NCBI GenBank assembly: GCA_027484315.1
Contig: JAIXTE010000047.1
Location: 1 to 59,739 of the forward strand
Source: Burkholderiales bacterium
GTDB lineage: Bacteria; Pseudomonadota; Gammaproteobacteria; Burkholderiales; Burkholderiaceae_B
Direction: 5' to 3'
DNA length: 59,739 nucleotides
The translations under genes were made by a program, and so were the position numbers. Of this stretch, positions 23,821 to 34,004 are shown one piece after another. The notes beneath the pieces were generated by a model, which worked only from the letters and a program-made list of their open reading frames with translations, was not told the origin of the DNA and did not search any database. The number at the start of each line of letters is the position of its first letter. Position 1 is the stretch's first letter.

Positions 23821-24452
23821 TGCGTGCGAATAAGATCCACGCCAGCAGGCGCCTTGAATTCAAAGAAACTGGCGGGCAATTGTTTGTCAAAACGCCAGTT
23901 GGTCAATTCAAGTTGAGTGACCTGCCCCAGTGCATCGTGAATTTCAAGATTGACCGGCAGGCCATCCTTCCAGCCTATCCGCGCGAAATCAAACAAGTTG
24001 TCTTTGTCCTTGGGCTTGACCACCAGCCACTGTTTGCCGTCCTTGCTGCCTTCGTCTTTCAGGTTGAACAATTTGTCCACATCCTTGCTGCCAAACAACA
24101 AAGCCACAGGGGTGGAATCCATTGCATTGCCGATCGGCTTTTGAGTAGCGTGGCCCATGTCTTCATCGAAAGAAACAACGACAGTGCCATTCGACAACAG
24201 CAGCAATGGATAGGGCTTCTTGATTTCCCAGCGGAATTTGCCAGGTCGGGAAAAACTGAACTCGCCTGTGCCGCGCTGCTTCACAGCCCCGGTGGGCGAG
24301 ATGACCACTTGTGAAAACTGGCCTTCCGCAAAACCCCTGTTTTTGACAAAGTTGCTGAGTGCATCCTGGGCAGAAGCCCAAGCCACTGAGCTGGTACCGG
24401 CCATCAAAGCCAAGGCAAAACCGGTACGATACAGAAACTGTTGAATACGCAT
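23817..24452 (-). CDS. lolA: Outer-membrane lipoprotein carrier protein
   Basis: LolA shuttles lipoproteins across the periplasm from LolCDE to LolB. The 211-residue form starts at ATG 24452 with a signal peptide (FLYRTGFALALMAGTSSVAWA) and an AAGGAT site upstream; the frame is open ten codons further, without better signal. The mature protein has the LolA pattern of FSQVV, GEFSFSRPGKFRWEIKKPYP and the C-terminal LELTNWRFDKQLPASFFEFKAPAGVD. It lies between ftsK and rarA, as in E. coli. Confidence 0.93.
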   Translation of the reverse strand: MRIQQFLYRTGFALALMAGTSSVAWASAQDALSNFVKNRGFAEGQFSQVVISPTGAVKQRGTGEFSFSRPGKFRWEIKKPYPLLLLSNGTVVVSFDEDMGHATQKPIGNAMDSTPVALLFGSKDVDKLFNLKDEGSKDGKQWLVVKPKDKDNLFDFARIGWKDGLPVNLEIHDALGQVTQLELTNWRFDKQLPASFFEFKAPAGVDLIRTQ

Positions 24453-24546
24453 TGACTTGTATATCCTTGTTGAACACAACACCTTGAATAACGCATGCGC
24501 CGCTTGTGGGTAAACATGTTTGCTTCAGGGCGTATCAAAAACTGAT

Positions 24547-26859
24547 TTATTCCTCGTCTTGTCCTGCTTCGGCACGGGCAAGAATTTCCCTGTTGCCGTT
24601 GGACTGCATGGCTGACACGAGGCCAGCCTGCTCCATGCTTTCAAGCAACCGGGCTGCGCGGTTGTATCCAATGCGCAAATGTCGCTGTACAAAAGAGATT
24701 GAGGCTCGGCGGTGCTTCAACACAATGCCCACTGCTTGATCGTAAAGGGCATCTTTTTCACCATCGAAACTGCCTGCAGTGGCGTCCATGCTGGCGTTGC
24801 CACCCTCTTCTGCAGTACCACCTTCCAAAATGCCTTCGATGTAATTGGGCTCGCCACCCTTCTCCTTCAGGTATTCAACTACACGGTGCACTTCTTCATC
24901 GGACACAAAAGCACCGTGCACACGCTGCGGCACACCCGACCCAGGTGGCAGGAACAACATGTCCCCCTGTCCAAGCAAGGCCTCTGCACCCATTTGATCC
25001 AGAATGGTTCGAGAGTCGATTTTGGACGACACTTGAAACGCTATTCGAGTAGGAATGTTGGCCTTGATCAGGCCAGTGATTACATCGACTGACGGGCGCT
25101 GTGTGGCCAAAATCAGGTGAATGCCAGCCGCACGGGCTTTCTGGGCCAGGCGGGCGATCAATTCTTCGATTTTCTTGCCCACCACCATCATAAGGTCGGC
25201 CAGTTCGTCGATCACGATGACCAACATGGGCAAGGTGTCCAGCGGCTCGGGCGCATCAGGAGTCAGGCTGAATGGGTTTGGGATGCTCTGCCCGCTCTTT
25301 TTCGCTTCGGCAATTTTTACATTGTAGCCGGCCAGATTTCGTACGCCCATTTTGCTCATCAGGCGGTAGCGCTTCTCCATCTCGCCAACTGCCCAATTCA
25401 AGGCATTGGCGGCCTGGCGCATGTCAGTAACCACTGGGCACAACAAGTGTGGAATGCCTTCATAGACACTCATTTCCAGCATTTTTGGGTCAATCAGGAT
25501 TAGCCGCACCTCTTCTGCACCACTTTTATAAAGCAGCGACAAAATCATTGCGTTGATACCCACGGATTTACCAGAGCCGGTTGTACCGGCCACCAGCAAG
25601 TGGGGCATCTTCGCCAAATCTGCGACCACCGGCTTGCCGGCGATGTCTTTGCCCAAGGCCATGGTCACTGGCGACTTGTTGCCGCTGTACACTTGCGAAC
25701 CCAGAATTTCAGTCAGCTTGACCACCTGCCGGCGCGGGTTGGGTAACTCCAGGCCCATCAGGTTCTTGCCATAAATGGTTTCCACCACGCGAATGGACAC
25801 CAGGCTGAGTGCACGCGCGAGGTCTTTGGCTAGGTTCACAACCTGCGAACCTTTCACGCCGGCCGCGGGCTCTACCTCAAACCGTGTAATCACCGGGCCG
25901 GGCTGGGCGGCCACCACTTGGACCTGAACACCAAAGTCACTGAGTTTCTTTTCGATCAGACGCGAGGTGTACTCCAGCGTATCGGCAGACACCGTTTCAA
26001 TGGCAGCCGGTGCATCATCAAGCAAGCCCAGGGGCGGCAATTCGGTCTCAGTGAGTTCTGCAAACAGAGGTTGCTGTTTTTCCTTGATGGCTTGAACAGA
26101 AGGTTCGGCTGCAACAGCCACGGGTTCAATCCGAATGGGTTTGTGCTCTTCAAACTTTTCGCGCTTCTGCTCCACTTTTTCCACACGGGCCAAGGCGACT
26201 TTCTTGCCTTCTTTGCGGTCAAAGTAGGCCGAAACAAGTTCTTTGCCTTTGAACAGCAGATTTTCAATACCAGCCCCGACACGCTCTGCCATCACTGCCC
26301 AGCTCAAGCCCAACAATCCACTGAGACCCGCTGCTGTGCAAAGCAACAGCAACATGACCGCTCCAGACAAGCCGAGAAGCTGCTGAAACACACCAGAAAT
26401 GGTTTGACCCACCACCCCACCAGCACCGGCCGGAAGGCTGGTGCCCTTGAAAATCGATAGGGACTCAAGACCCATCAAGCCGAGCCAAAGCACCAAAAAA
26501 CCAACCGGGCGAACCCAAGCGATCCATTTGGGTAAAACTTCATTAAAGCCTGGCAAATCAATGGCATCAACCAAGCGCCGGGCCCGCCAGAGCATGAAAA
26601 ACGACAAGCCCAGCAAGGCGTAGGCTGAATAGCCTGCGATAAAAAACAGCAGGTCAGACAAATGTGCGCCAACGGCACCGCCGAAATTACGAACTGCACT
26701 GTTGCCAGATTCGTGGGAAAAACTGTCATCAGCCCCATTGTGGGATACGAGAATCAGGAACAGGTAAATTGAAAAGACAAGCAGGCACAGCCAACGAATT
26801 TCCAGCAACAGCTTGCTGATTCGTAAAGTGCCGGTATTTTGTGTGGTCTTGGAATTCAC
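24547..26859 (-). CDS. ftsK: DNA translocase FtsK
   Basis: FtsK links division to chromosome segregation by pumping DNA at the septum. With the GTG start at 26859 it has 770 residues. It shows four N-terminal membrane segments, a linker with K/E-rich charge, the motor domain with Walker [32 protein letters not shown] and [29 protein letters not shown], and a C-terminal gamma winged helix ([24 protein letters not shown]) for KOPS reading. The frame stays open to 27252, but that part is antisense to trxB and unlike FtsK. The linker is shorter than in E. coli. Confidence 0.95.
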   Translation of the reverse strand: MNSKTTQNTGTLRISKLLLEIRWLCLLVFSIYLFLILVSHNGADDSFSHESGNSAVRNFGGAVGAHLSDLLFFIAGYSAYALLGLSFFMLWRARRLVDAIDLPGFNEVLPKWIAWVRPVGFLVLWLGLMGLESLSIFKGTSLPAGAGGVVGQTISGVFQQLLGLSGAVMLLLLCTAAGLSGLLGLSWAVMAERVGAGIENLLFKGKELVSAYFDRKEGKKVALARVEKVEQKREKFEEHKPIRIEPVAVAAEPSVQAIKEKQQPLFAELTETELPPLGLLDDAPAAIETVSADTLEYTSRLIEKKLSDFGVQVQVVAAQPGPVITRFEVEPAAGVKGSQVVNLAKDLARALSLVSIRVVETIYGKNLMGLELPNPRRQVVKLTEILGSQVYSGNKSPVTMALGKDIAGKPVVADLAKMPHLLVAGTTGSGKSVGINAMILSLLYKSGAEEVRLILIDPKMLEMSVYEGIPHLLCPVVTDMRQAANALNWAVGEMEKRYRLMSKMGVRNLAGYNVKIAEAKKSGQSIPNPFSLTPDAPEPLDTLPMLVIVIDELADLMMVVGKKIEELIARLAQKARAAGIHLILATQRPSVDVITGLIKANIPTRIAFQVSSKIDSRTILDQMGAEALLGQGDMLFLPPGSGVPQRVHGAFVSDEEVHRVVEYLKEKGGEPNYIEGILEGGTAEEGGNASMDATAGSFDGEKDALYDQAVGIVLKHRRASISFVQRHLRIGYNRAARLLESMEQAGLVSAMQSNGNREILARAEAGQDEE

Positions 26860-26885
26860 TGTAATAAGAGTCGCCCGCAATGCAG

Positions 26886-26913
26886 CATATAATTGAAGTC
26901 TGTATTCTGACAA
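26886..26913 (-). promoter_or_regulatory. Candidate promoter for ftsK
   Basis: On the minus strand TTGTCA (26913-26908) and TATATG (26891-26886) lie 16 bases apart in the ftsK-trxB divergent gap, 27 bases before the GTG start. On the plus strand a TATAAT at 26888-26893 could serve trxB, but its -35 is poor. Confidence 0.4.
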
Positions 26914-26949
26914 AGTTCGGGAGAAATATCTCGGACAGACACCATTTGA

Positions 26950-27933
<984 letters not shown>

Positions 27934-27971
27934 TCGCTTTTCCGTTACGTTTTACAAGGTTGCTTTCAGTA

Positions 27972-28613
27972 GTGAAAAAGTTGACCTCCATGGCTGATCT
28001 GGAAGGCGTCAGGCGCTCGCTCAAAGAGCAGCGCCTGGAAGAAGAACGCCAGGCAAAAATTAAAGCGGCCCATGAAAAAAAGCTGCTAGAAGAAGCCAAT
28101 CTGTTTAAAAGACTGGTTCAGGACGTAACCCCCCTGCCCGACATCAATCGCAAATTGCACGAGCTTGAAAAGCCTGCGCCAATTGCCTACCAACGGGAAT
28201 TGGACGACGAGGCCGTGCTTTGGGAAAGCATTTCAGACGAAATGGATGTGGAGCGTTTTCTGGAAACAGATGACAAACTCTCCTACCGTAGAAATGGCGT
28301 TGGCCTTGAAGCACTTAAGAAGCTTCGAAAAGGCCAGTGGGTTATTCAGGCTCAAATTGACTTGCATGGTTATAGGTCAGATGAAGCGCGCACCGCCGTG
28401 GGCGAATTTTTGCGCAGCAGCGTGAAACATGACATACGTTGTGTAAGAATCATTCATGGCAAGGGCCTGGGCTCGATCGGCAAAGAACCTGTGCTGAAAG
28501 AAAAAGTGAAGCGCTGGCTGGTGCAAAAAGACGAAGTGCTTGCCTTTTGCCAGGCCCCACCCCGCGACGGGGGTGCAGGCGCCCTACTGGTGATTTTAAA
28601 AGCACGACAATAA
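27972..28613 (+). CDS. Smr-domain protein
   Basis: The 213-residue protein has a charged, helical N-terminal part and a C-terminal Smr domain (about 115-205) with the LDLHG-type motif as IDLHGYRSDEARTAV and the HGKGLGSIG loop. Smr domains relate to the nicking-endonuclease part of MutS2 and to ribosome-collision nucleases; the role here is open. The start is uncertain: GTG 27972 with a distant AAGG site, or ATG 27990. The frame is open upstream into trxB, which I reject. It follows trxB by 38 bases. Confidence 0.87.
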   Translation: MKKLTSMADLEGVRRSLKEQRLEEERQAKIKAAHEKKLLEEANLFKRLVQDVTPLPDINRKLHELEKPAPIAYQRELDDEAVLWESISDEMDVERFLETDDKLSYRRNGVGLEALKKLRKGQWVIQAQIDLHGYRSDEARTAVGEFLRSSVKHDIRCVRIIHGKGLGSIGKEPVLKEKVKRWLVQKDEVLAFCQAPPRDGGAGALLVILKARQ

Positions 28614-28638
28614 AAAAAGACAACGGAGACAAAAGCAC

Positions 28639-29562
28639 ATGAAACCCATCAAACCACCGATTGCGTGGCAGCAAGGCTTTGCCCAATCCACCACCACCGG
28701 CCTGAACATGGCTTGGGAAATGGCAGGCCCGGACGATGCTGAAACCATTTTGATGGTGGCAGGCCTGGGTTGCCAATTGACCATGTGGAATGATGATTTT
28801 TGCGCCCCACTGCTTGAACGGGGTTACCGGCTGGTGCGTTTTGACAACCGCGACATTGGCTTGAGTGACCAACACCCCACCCACATGAAAGTGAATGTGC
28901 CAGCCACGTTCCTGAGAAACAAGCTGGGTCTGAAGACGCCAACCAATTACAAGCTCGACACCATGGGCAATGATGCAATCGGATTGATTGATGCCCTGGA
29001 ATTGAAGCGCCCTCACCTGTTGGGAATTTCGATGGGTGGAATGATTTCCCAAATTGTTGCTGCCAAGGCACCTGAAAAAGTGGGCAAGCTGGTGACCTTG
29101 ATGTCGAGCACCAACCACCCCAAGTTGCCCATGCCCACACCCAACGTGTTGCACAACATGTTCCTGAAAAAACCAAAAAGCCAGAAAATTGACGACGTGG
29201 TTGAACATGTGGAGCGCGTGTTCACCGCCATTGGCAGCCCTGGTTATCCGCCTGACCTGATCAAGCTGCGTGAACGGGCCAGGCTTTCGTACAACAGGGC
29301 TTACAAGCCGGCTGGCGTGTTGCGCCAAACTCATTGCGTGGTGGCCACTGGTTCAATTGAAGAGTACACAAGGAGCATCAAGGTGCCGACCTGCGTGATC
29401 CACGGCCTGGACGACCCCTTGTTGAAAAAAGCCTGTTCGGAACGAATTGCCAAACTGGTGCCCAATTCCCGGCTGCATTTGATCAAGGGGCTGGGCCACG
29501 ATTTGCCCGAACCCCTTGCGCCCACTTTCGCGGAAATTATTCACAGCCACCTGCACAATTGA
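28639..29562 (+). CDS. Alpha/beta hydrolase
   Basis: The 307-residue protein has the alpha/beta hydrolase fold. The nucleophile elbow is LLGISMGGMISQ (Ser), the acid is probably the Asp in HGLDDPLL, and the histidine lies in KGLGHDLPEPL near the end. The N-terminal oxyanion-side motif is VAGLGCQLTMW and then RFDNRDIGLSDQ. The pattern resembles esterases or haloalkane-dehalogenase relatives, but the substrate cannot be told. A GGAGAC site precedes the ATG. It converges with the DUF4116 array seven bases later. Confidence 0.88.
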   Translation: MKPIKPPIAWQQGFAQSTTTGLNMAWEMAGPDDAETILMVAGLGCQLTMWNDDFCAPLLERGYRLVRFDNRDIGLSDQHPTHMKVNVPATFLRNKLGLKTPTNYKLDTMGNDAIGLIDALELKRPHLLGISMGGMISQIVAAKAPEKVGKLVTLMSSTNHPKLPMPTPNVLHNMFLKKPKSQKIDDVVEHVERVFTAIGSPGYPPDLIKLRERARLSYNRAYKPAGVLRQTHCVVATGSIEEYTRSIKVPTCVIHGLDDPLLKKACSERIAKLVPNSRLHLIKGLGHDLPEPLAPTFAEIIHSHLHN

Positions 29563-29569
29563 AGACGAT

Positions 29570-31870
29570 TCAGCCAACGGTGTTTTTGTATTTTAGCGAT
29601 TCAGTATAAATTTCGCTTAAAAAGGCCCGGTCGTTTTTAAGCGCATCGCTGGCATGCTCGAATGATTCGGGGTTTTGAAAGTACGCGGCCTTGACCACGG
29701 TTTTGTCATTTTGAAGTTCCTTGTGCACGTGTTGTAAATACCGACCGTCTTTCGACACTGCGTCCATCACTATTTCCTTGTCTTTTCTGAATTTGTTGGA
29801 CAAAAGATTGAACCTGGACGATCCCGCGCGCAACATTGAATCATCTTGAAACGTGGCTGATGTTGAAAAAACAGCAAGCGCGATGGATTTGTTGTTACGC
29901 AGGGTGCCCCATCGATCAACAACACTGTCCATCTGGTGTGCATAGCTTGAAACCGCAGCCAGCACCACGTCCTTGTCTGCCCTCAGTCTTGGGCTGGCAT
30001 CTGCAAGAACATTGCAGTGAGTCACTACGTCCGCTTTCATTTTGGGCTTTGCCGAAGGCAGACCAAATGCCGCAAGCATATTGTTTATTTCAGTCATATC
30101 AGGATCGATCGAAGGTCTTGTTGACTTGACTGCGGCCAAAACCAATTCCTTGTCATCTTTTAATCGCTTACTGGCGTAAGAAAGATTTGATCCATCGACC
30201 GCTACAGCCGCCATCATCACTTCTTTGTCATCATGAAACCTGGCTGGTATGTGTTTGGTTGCCCTGACTTGCTTGCGGACAGTGGCCATGACCAGTTCCT
30301 TGTCATTCCTTAACATTTCACTGGCAAAACGAAATCCGGCAGTGTTGCGTAAAATGGCAACTTTCATCACATCATCGTCGTTTTTGGCATTGGGGTTGAT
30401 TGAATTTATTTCATTGAATGGCATTCTGGATGCGGCAGTGATCAAAACCTCTTTGTCCTGCTGAAGCCTGCCACTGGCGGATTGAAATGCATTCGGGCTG
30501 TTTTTTACAGCCAAAAGCACAACCTCTTTGTTGTCCTTCAACGCTTCGCTGGCGTAATCCAGAGTGTTCACGGACAAGGGCGCGGACACGGCAATTTTCA
30601 CAATACTTTCATTGGCCTTCAGTGTTTGGCTTGCGTGCCTCAATGCCTCGCCTTGGTTTGAAACAGCTGCCTTGACCACTTCAAAGTCATCCTGGAATTG
30701 TGGTTTTGCATCCACCAGACATACACCGGAATGCCCCATCACTTTCAACACGAACGATCGATCGTTCTTGAGCGATTCACTGGCATATGCAAACGGGCTC
30801 GAAAAACTGAAAAATTTGTTGTAATTTTTGCAGGCTTGCAGAACGATTTCAGGATCGGCCCGCAATTCATTCGAGGCGTATTGCAGTGCCTTGCCGTCAC
30901 TGCTCACGGCATGGTGCACCACGTCCCGGTCTGCTTTCAGTTCTACACTGGCATGGGCAAGTTCACTTCCATCGACTTTGACTGCAGCAATGACCACGTC
31001 TTTGTCGGCCCGCGTGTGCTGGGAAAGTGTTTTTAGTATCGTCGGATCTTTAGAAACCACAGCAATTGCAATGTCCTTGTCGTTTTTTTGCTCGGGTGTT
31101 AGCGTGTTGTACAACGGTGTGTTGATTCGGCGTCCAAACCTGCCATCTTCAATCAGGGTCTGGATCAACTGCGCTTTTTTGACAAGTGCCAGGGCCTGCG
31201 CATGGTGGGTTGTGGGCAAGGCACTACCGGTTGCCAAAGTTTCCAGCAGCTTGGTGAACTGTTGCTGCATTGGCGCATCCAGTTGAGTCAACACCGTTAC
31301 CTTGGGCAGCGATTCACCATCACCCAAGGCCTTGCACAGCCAGGTACTAACTTGTGCGGCAACATCGGGTTTGTCCAATATCTGGTCAATCATGGGGTAG
31401 AACTTTTTCTGGATCAGGCTCAACATTCTTGGAAACGCCTGCGGACCAGGCTCGGCCTGCTTCAGTTGTGCAAAAAGCTCTGATGGCTCGGGCAGGCTTT
31501 CAACGGTTTGGGCGTTGGCAAAGCGGGTTAGCGGGTCTGTGTCGGCACCCCAGGCCTTCGTCATGGAAAGGGCTACAGCCATACGTTCCCTGGTTTCGGG
31601 ATAGAGCCTTGCAGCAGGCCCACTGAGCAGCGCATCAAGGATTTCGGGCTTTATCAATTGATAATTTGAAGCCAGATTGGCAGCCGGGGTGCCTTGTGGA
31701 ACAACTGCCGGCGGCACAACTGGCGCCGATTTGGAGTGGAACAGCGCCCTGTACAAACGGGCCACTGTCTGGCGAAAACCGCCCTGACGCTGGCTTGGTT
31801 CGGTTGCCGCAGTTGGATTTGCAGCGCGCACGCCAAAACAGGCACGAAGTGAGGAGAAATTGATGCTCAT
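29570..31870 (-). CDS. DUF4116-repeat protein 1 of 5
   Basis: The protein has 766 residues with start ATG 31870, chosen because the paralogues also begin close before FSSLRACFGV. Three parts are visible. (1) An N-terminal RACFGVRAAN motif and a basic amphipathic helix, GFRQTVARLYRALF. (2) A helical domain with MTKAWG, AQTVESLP and QKKFYPM. (3) About 18 repeats of about 25 residues, consensus L-x-x-D-K/R-E-V-V-L-A-A-V-x-x-x-G-x-x-L-x-x-A-S. This is the DUF4116 pattern, of unknown function. It is the longest member and last in the direction of transcription. Its end, KYKNTVG, differs from the KYKHxxxD end of the next ones. Confidence 0.88.
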   Translation of the reverse strand: MSINFSSLRACFGVRAANPTAATEPSQRQGGFRQTVARLYRALFHSKSAPVVPPAVVPQGTPAANLASNYQLIKPEILDALLSGPAARLYPETRERMAVALSMTKAWGADTDPLTRFANAQTVESLPEPSELFAQLKQAEPGPQAFPRMLSLIQKKFYPMIDQILDKPDVAAQVSTWLCKALGDGESLPKVTVLTQLDAPMQQQFTKLLETLATGSALPTTHHAQALALVKKAQLIQTLIEDGRFGRRINTPLYNTLTPEQKNDKDIAIAVVSKDPTILKTLSQHTRADKDVVIAAVKVDGSELAHASVELKADRDVVHHAVSSDGKALQYASNELRADPEIVLQACKNYNKFFSFSSPFAYASESLKNDRSFVLKVMGHSGVCLVDAKPQFQDDFEVVKAAVSNQGEALRHASQTLKANESIVKIAVSAPLSVNTLDYASEALKDNKEVVLLAVKNSPNAFQSASGRLQQDKEVLITAASRMPFNEINSINPNAKNDDDVMKVAILRNTAGFRFASEMLRNDKELVMATVRKQVRATKHIPARFHDDKEVMMAAVAVDGSNLSYASKRLKDDKELVLAAVKSTRPSIDPDMTEINNMLAAFGLPSAKPKMKADVVTHCNVLADASPRLRADKDVVLAAVSSYAHQMDSVVDRWGTLRNNKSIALAVFSTSATFQDDSMLRAGSSRFNLLSNKFRKDKEIVMDAVSKDGRYLQHVHKELQNDKTVVKAAYFQNPESFEHASDALKNDRAFLSEIYTESLKYKNTVG

Positions 31871-31891
31871 GAGACCGACCATTAAACTTAC

Positions 31892-31960
31892 ACTGTGGAA
31901 TATTTAGTAAAAATTCACAGTAATAGGTTCAAGGTATTCAGGCGGTCGGTTGTGATTAAT
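31892..31960. repeat. 69-bp intergenic repeat, copy 1 (before DUF4116 gene 1)
   Basis: This gap sequence is nearly the same as those at 33936-34004 and 36177-36245, all 69 bp by alignment without gaps. It covers the stop codon of the gene before, the -35 and -10 elements and the probable transcription start region of the gene after. Confidence 0.9.
31904..31932 (-). promoter_or_regulatory. Promoter of DUF4116 gene 1
   Basis: On the minus strand TTGAAC (31932-31927), 17 bases and TACTAA (31909-31904) form a sigma-70-type promoter 33 bases before the start codon. The same arrangement stands before genes 2, 3 and, with TGGAAC, gene 4. Confidence 0.6.
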
Positions 31961-33914
31961 CAGGTGCAATGTGTTTGTATTTTTGGGATTCGATAAACAT
32001 TTCCCTCACAAAAGCGGCATCATTTTTAAGTTTGGAGCTGGCATATTTAAGTGACTTAGGATTTTGAAGGTAGGCGGCCATCACCACTGCTTTGTCACCT
32101 TTCAGTTTGTTCGATGCAAATTTAAGTGCTTCACCATTTTGCCTGATTGCAGCGCTGACTATTTCAGGATTATTGCGCAACCTTGTATTCGCGAGTTCCA
32201 ACAGAAGCCCATTGCCTAACACGGCCGCCTTGATTACCTCTGTGTTACTTAAGAGTGTCGATGATGCGAATCGAAGCGCTTTTACGTTCTGCGTGACAGC
32301 AGCGATGACTATGTCCCGGTTGTTGCGCAACTTAATATCGGCATATTGCAACTGCATTCCATCGCGAGAAACCGTTGCCTTCACAATTTCCCTGTCTGCT
32401 TTGTACTGCGGCATATCCAACAGGGAAGGCAAACCAGTTTCAGGGAAAAGTGCCATTTTGACAAAATCCTTGTCATTTTTAATTCTTGAACTTGCATACT
32501 TGAGTTGGTCTGGATTTTCCAACACAGCAGCCAATACACTGTCGTAATTGTCTCGTATCTCTTCACTGGCCTGGCTCAGTGTTTGCATTTCAGGTTCACT
32601 GGCCTCCATTTCCCTTGTAGTCAGTTCAGCAGGATTTGCGACAAAATTCGAAATTAGGAAGTTCCGGATTGCTGCGGACTCAACTATCTCATTGTCTTCC
32701 CGCAGTTCAGGGGCAACCTGCTCCAGTTGCACGCCAGCCTTGCGCACCAGCTCCAGAACAAAAGCCCGATCTTGCTTGAGCTCGCTACTTGCAAACTTAA
32801 AGGCTTCACTGTTTTCAATACAAGCCTGCATCACCACATCGCGATCATTCTTCAAATTTTCATGGGCGAATTCAATTGCTAATCCACTATTCTTAACTGC
32901 TGCAAGAACCACCTCCTTGTCTGCTTTCAGATCAGGGCCAACATACTTGATCATATTTGCCTCAGTGTTTATCGCAGCCAAGGCCACCAGCCTGTCTGCC
33001 CGTACCTCAGGAGAGAAATTCTTGAAATGTATACAACACCAGTGGCGGACGCGGGCAACGGCCATTGCAACCATTTTGTCTTGCTTCTGTTGGTCAGGAA
33101 GCTGGGCATGTGAGACTTGGTTCCCCCCTCCAATCATGACGTTTAATTTTATATTCCTGACCACCTTATTGGCCAACAATGCATTTTTGATTTGAGTCCG
33201 TACAACAAGCTGGTCATTGTTGACATCCACTTGCGACAAGGGACTGTCCAACAAGCGAATGAATTCATCCAGCATGGGTTCTGCCAGATGTTCCAACCTT
33301 TCCACGTTGTGCAAAGGCTCAACTTGAGCAAATACTTCACACAGCCATGTGCCCAATTGGGTGGCACCAGTTGCATCACCGGGGTTGTCAAGTACCTGAC
33401 TAATCATGGGATAAATCTTTTTCTGGATGAGCCCACAAAAAGTTTTGAGCGATTCCACATTGGTTTTTCCTGATTGAAGACCCAGCCTTGTCAACAACTG
33501 CTGAGGATCAGGCAAACTTTCCGGACTGGGTGCGCGTGCAAGCTGTGTCATCGGGTCTTCTGGCTGATTACCCCACGCCTTTGTCATTGAAAAGGCGACA
33601 AGAAGGCGTTCGCGTATTTCAGGTTCCAATTTGTGATCCAGACCTTTCAGAAAAAGATCCCCGACCTGAAGCTGTAACGCATCTTGACTCACTGTGTTGT
33701 TGGCATCGCCGGCTGTCGGGGTGGGTGCCAAGTTATTCGCCTGGCTGCCTATTGTGTTGGCAGAGGATGACTTGCACTGAAAAAAGCCCTTGCACAAGCT
33801 GGCCACGGTCCGGCAAAAGCCACTTTGACGTGGAGTTGATTCTGTGGGCGCAATTGCTGAATTTGCAGACTGCACACCGAAGCAGGCTCGAAGTGAGGAG
33901 AAGTTAATGTTCAT
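31956..33914 (-). CDS. DUF4116-repeat protein 2 of 5
   Basis: The protein has 652 residues. ATG 33914 follows AAGGATTGG on the minus strand. It has the N-terminal FSSLRACFGVQSAN motif, the helix GFCRTVASLCKGFFQCKS, the helical domain (SMTKAWG, ARAPSPESLPDP, QKKIYPMI, LGTWLCEVF) and about 14 DUF4116-type repeats. One repeat is interrupted by an insertion rich in E and T (about residues 425-450, with TTREMEASEPE). It ends in ESQKYKHIAPD, shared with genes 3 and 4. No signal peptide or membrane segment is visible. Confidence 0.88.
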   Translation of the reverse strand: MNINFSSLRACFGVQSANSAIAPTESTPRQSGFCRTVASLCKGFFQCKSSSANTIGSQANNLAPTPTAGDANNTVSQDALQLQVGDLFLKGLDHKLEPEIRERLLVAFSMTKAWGNQPEDPMTQLARAPSPESLPDPQQLLTRLGLQSGKTNVESLKTFCGLIQKKIYPMISQVLDNPGDATGATQLGTWLCEVFAQVEPLHNVERLEHLAEPMLDEFIRLLDSPLSQVDVNNDQLVVRTQIKNALLANKVVRNIKLNVMIGGGNQVSHAQLPDQQKQDKMVAMAVARVRHWCCIHFKNFSPEVRADRLVALAAINTEANMIKYVGPDLKADKEVVLAAVKNSGLAIEFAHENLKNDRDVVMQACIENSEAFKFASSELKQDRAFVLELVRKAGVQLEQVAPELREDNEIVESAAIRNFLISNFVANPAELTTREMEASEPEMQTLSQASEEIRDNYDSVLAAVLENPDQLKYASSRIKNDKDFVKMALFPETGLPSLLDMPQYKADREIVKATVSRDGMQLQYADIKLRNNRDIVIAAVTQNVKALRFASSTLLSNTEVIKAAVLGNGLLLELANTRLRNNPEIVSAAIRQNGEALKFASNKLKGDKAVVMAAYLQNPKSLKYASSKLKNDAAFVREMFIESQKYKHIAPD

Positions 33915-33935
33915 GAAGCCAATCCTTGAATTTGC

Positions 33936-34004
33936 ACTATGGAATATTTAGTAAAAATTCGCAGTAATAGGTTCAAGGTTTTCAGGCGGTTGATTGTGAT
34001 TAAT
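33936..34004. repeat. 69-bp intergenic repeat, copy 2 (before DUF4116 gene 2)
   Basis: Second copy of the gap sequence, with only a few base differences from copies 1 and 3. It includes the stop codon of gene 3 and the promoter of gene 2. Confidence 0.9.
33948..33976 (-). promoter_or_regulatory. Promoter of DUF4116 gene 2
   Basis: TTGAAC (33976-33971) and TACTAA (33953-33948) on the minus strand, 17 bases apart, 33 bases before the ATG. Confidence 0.6.
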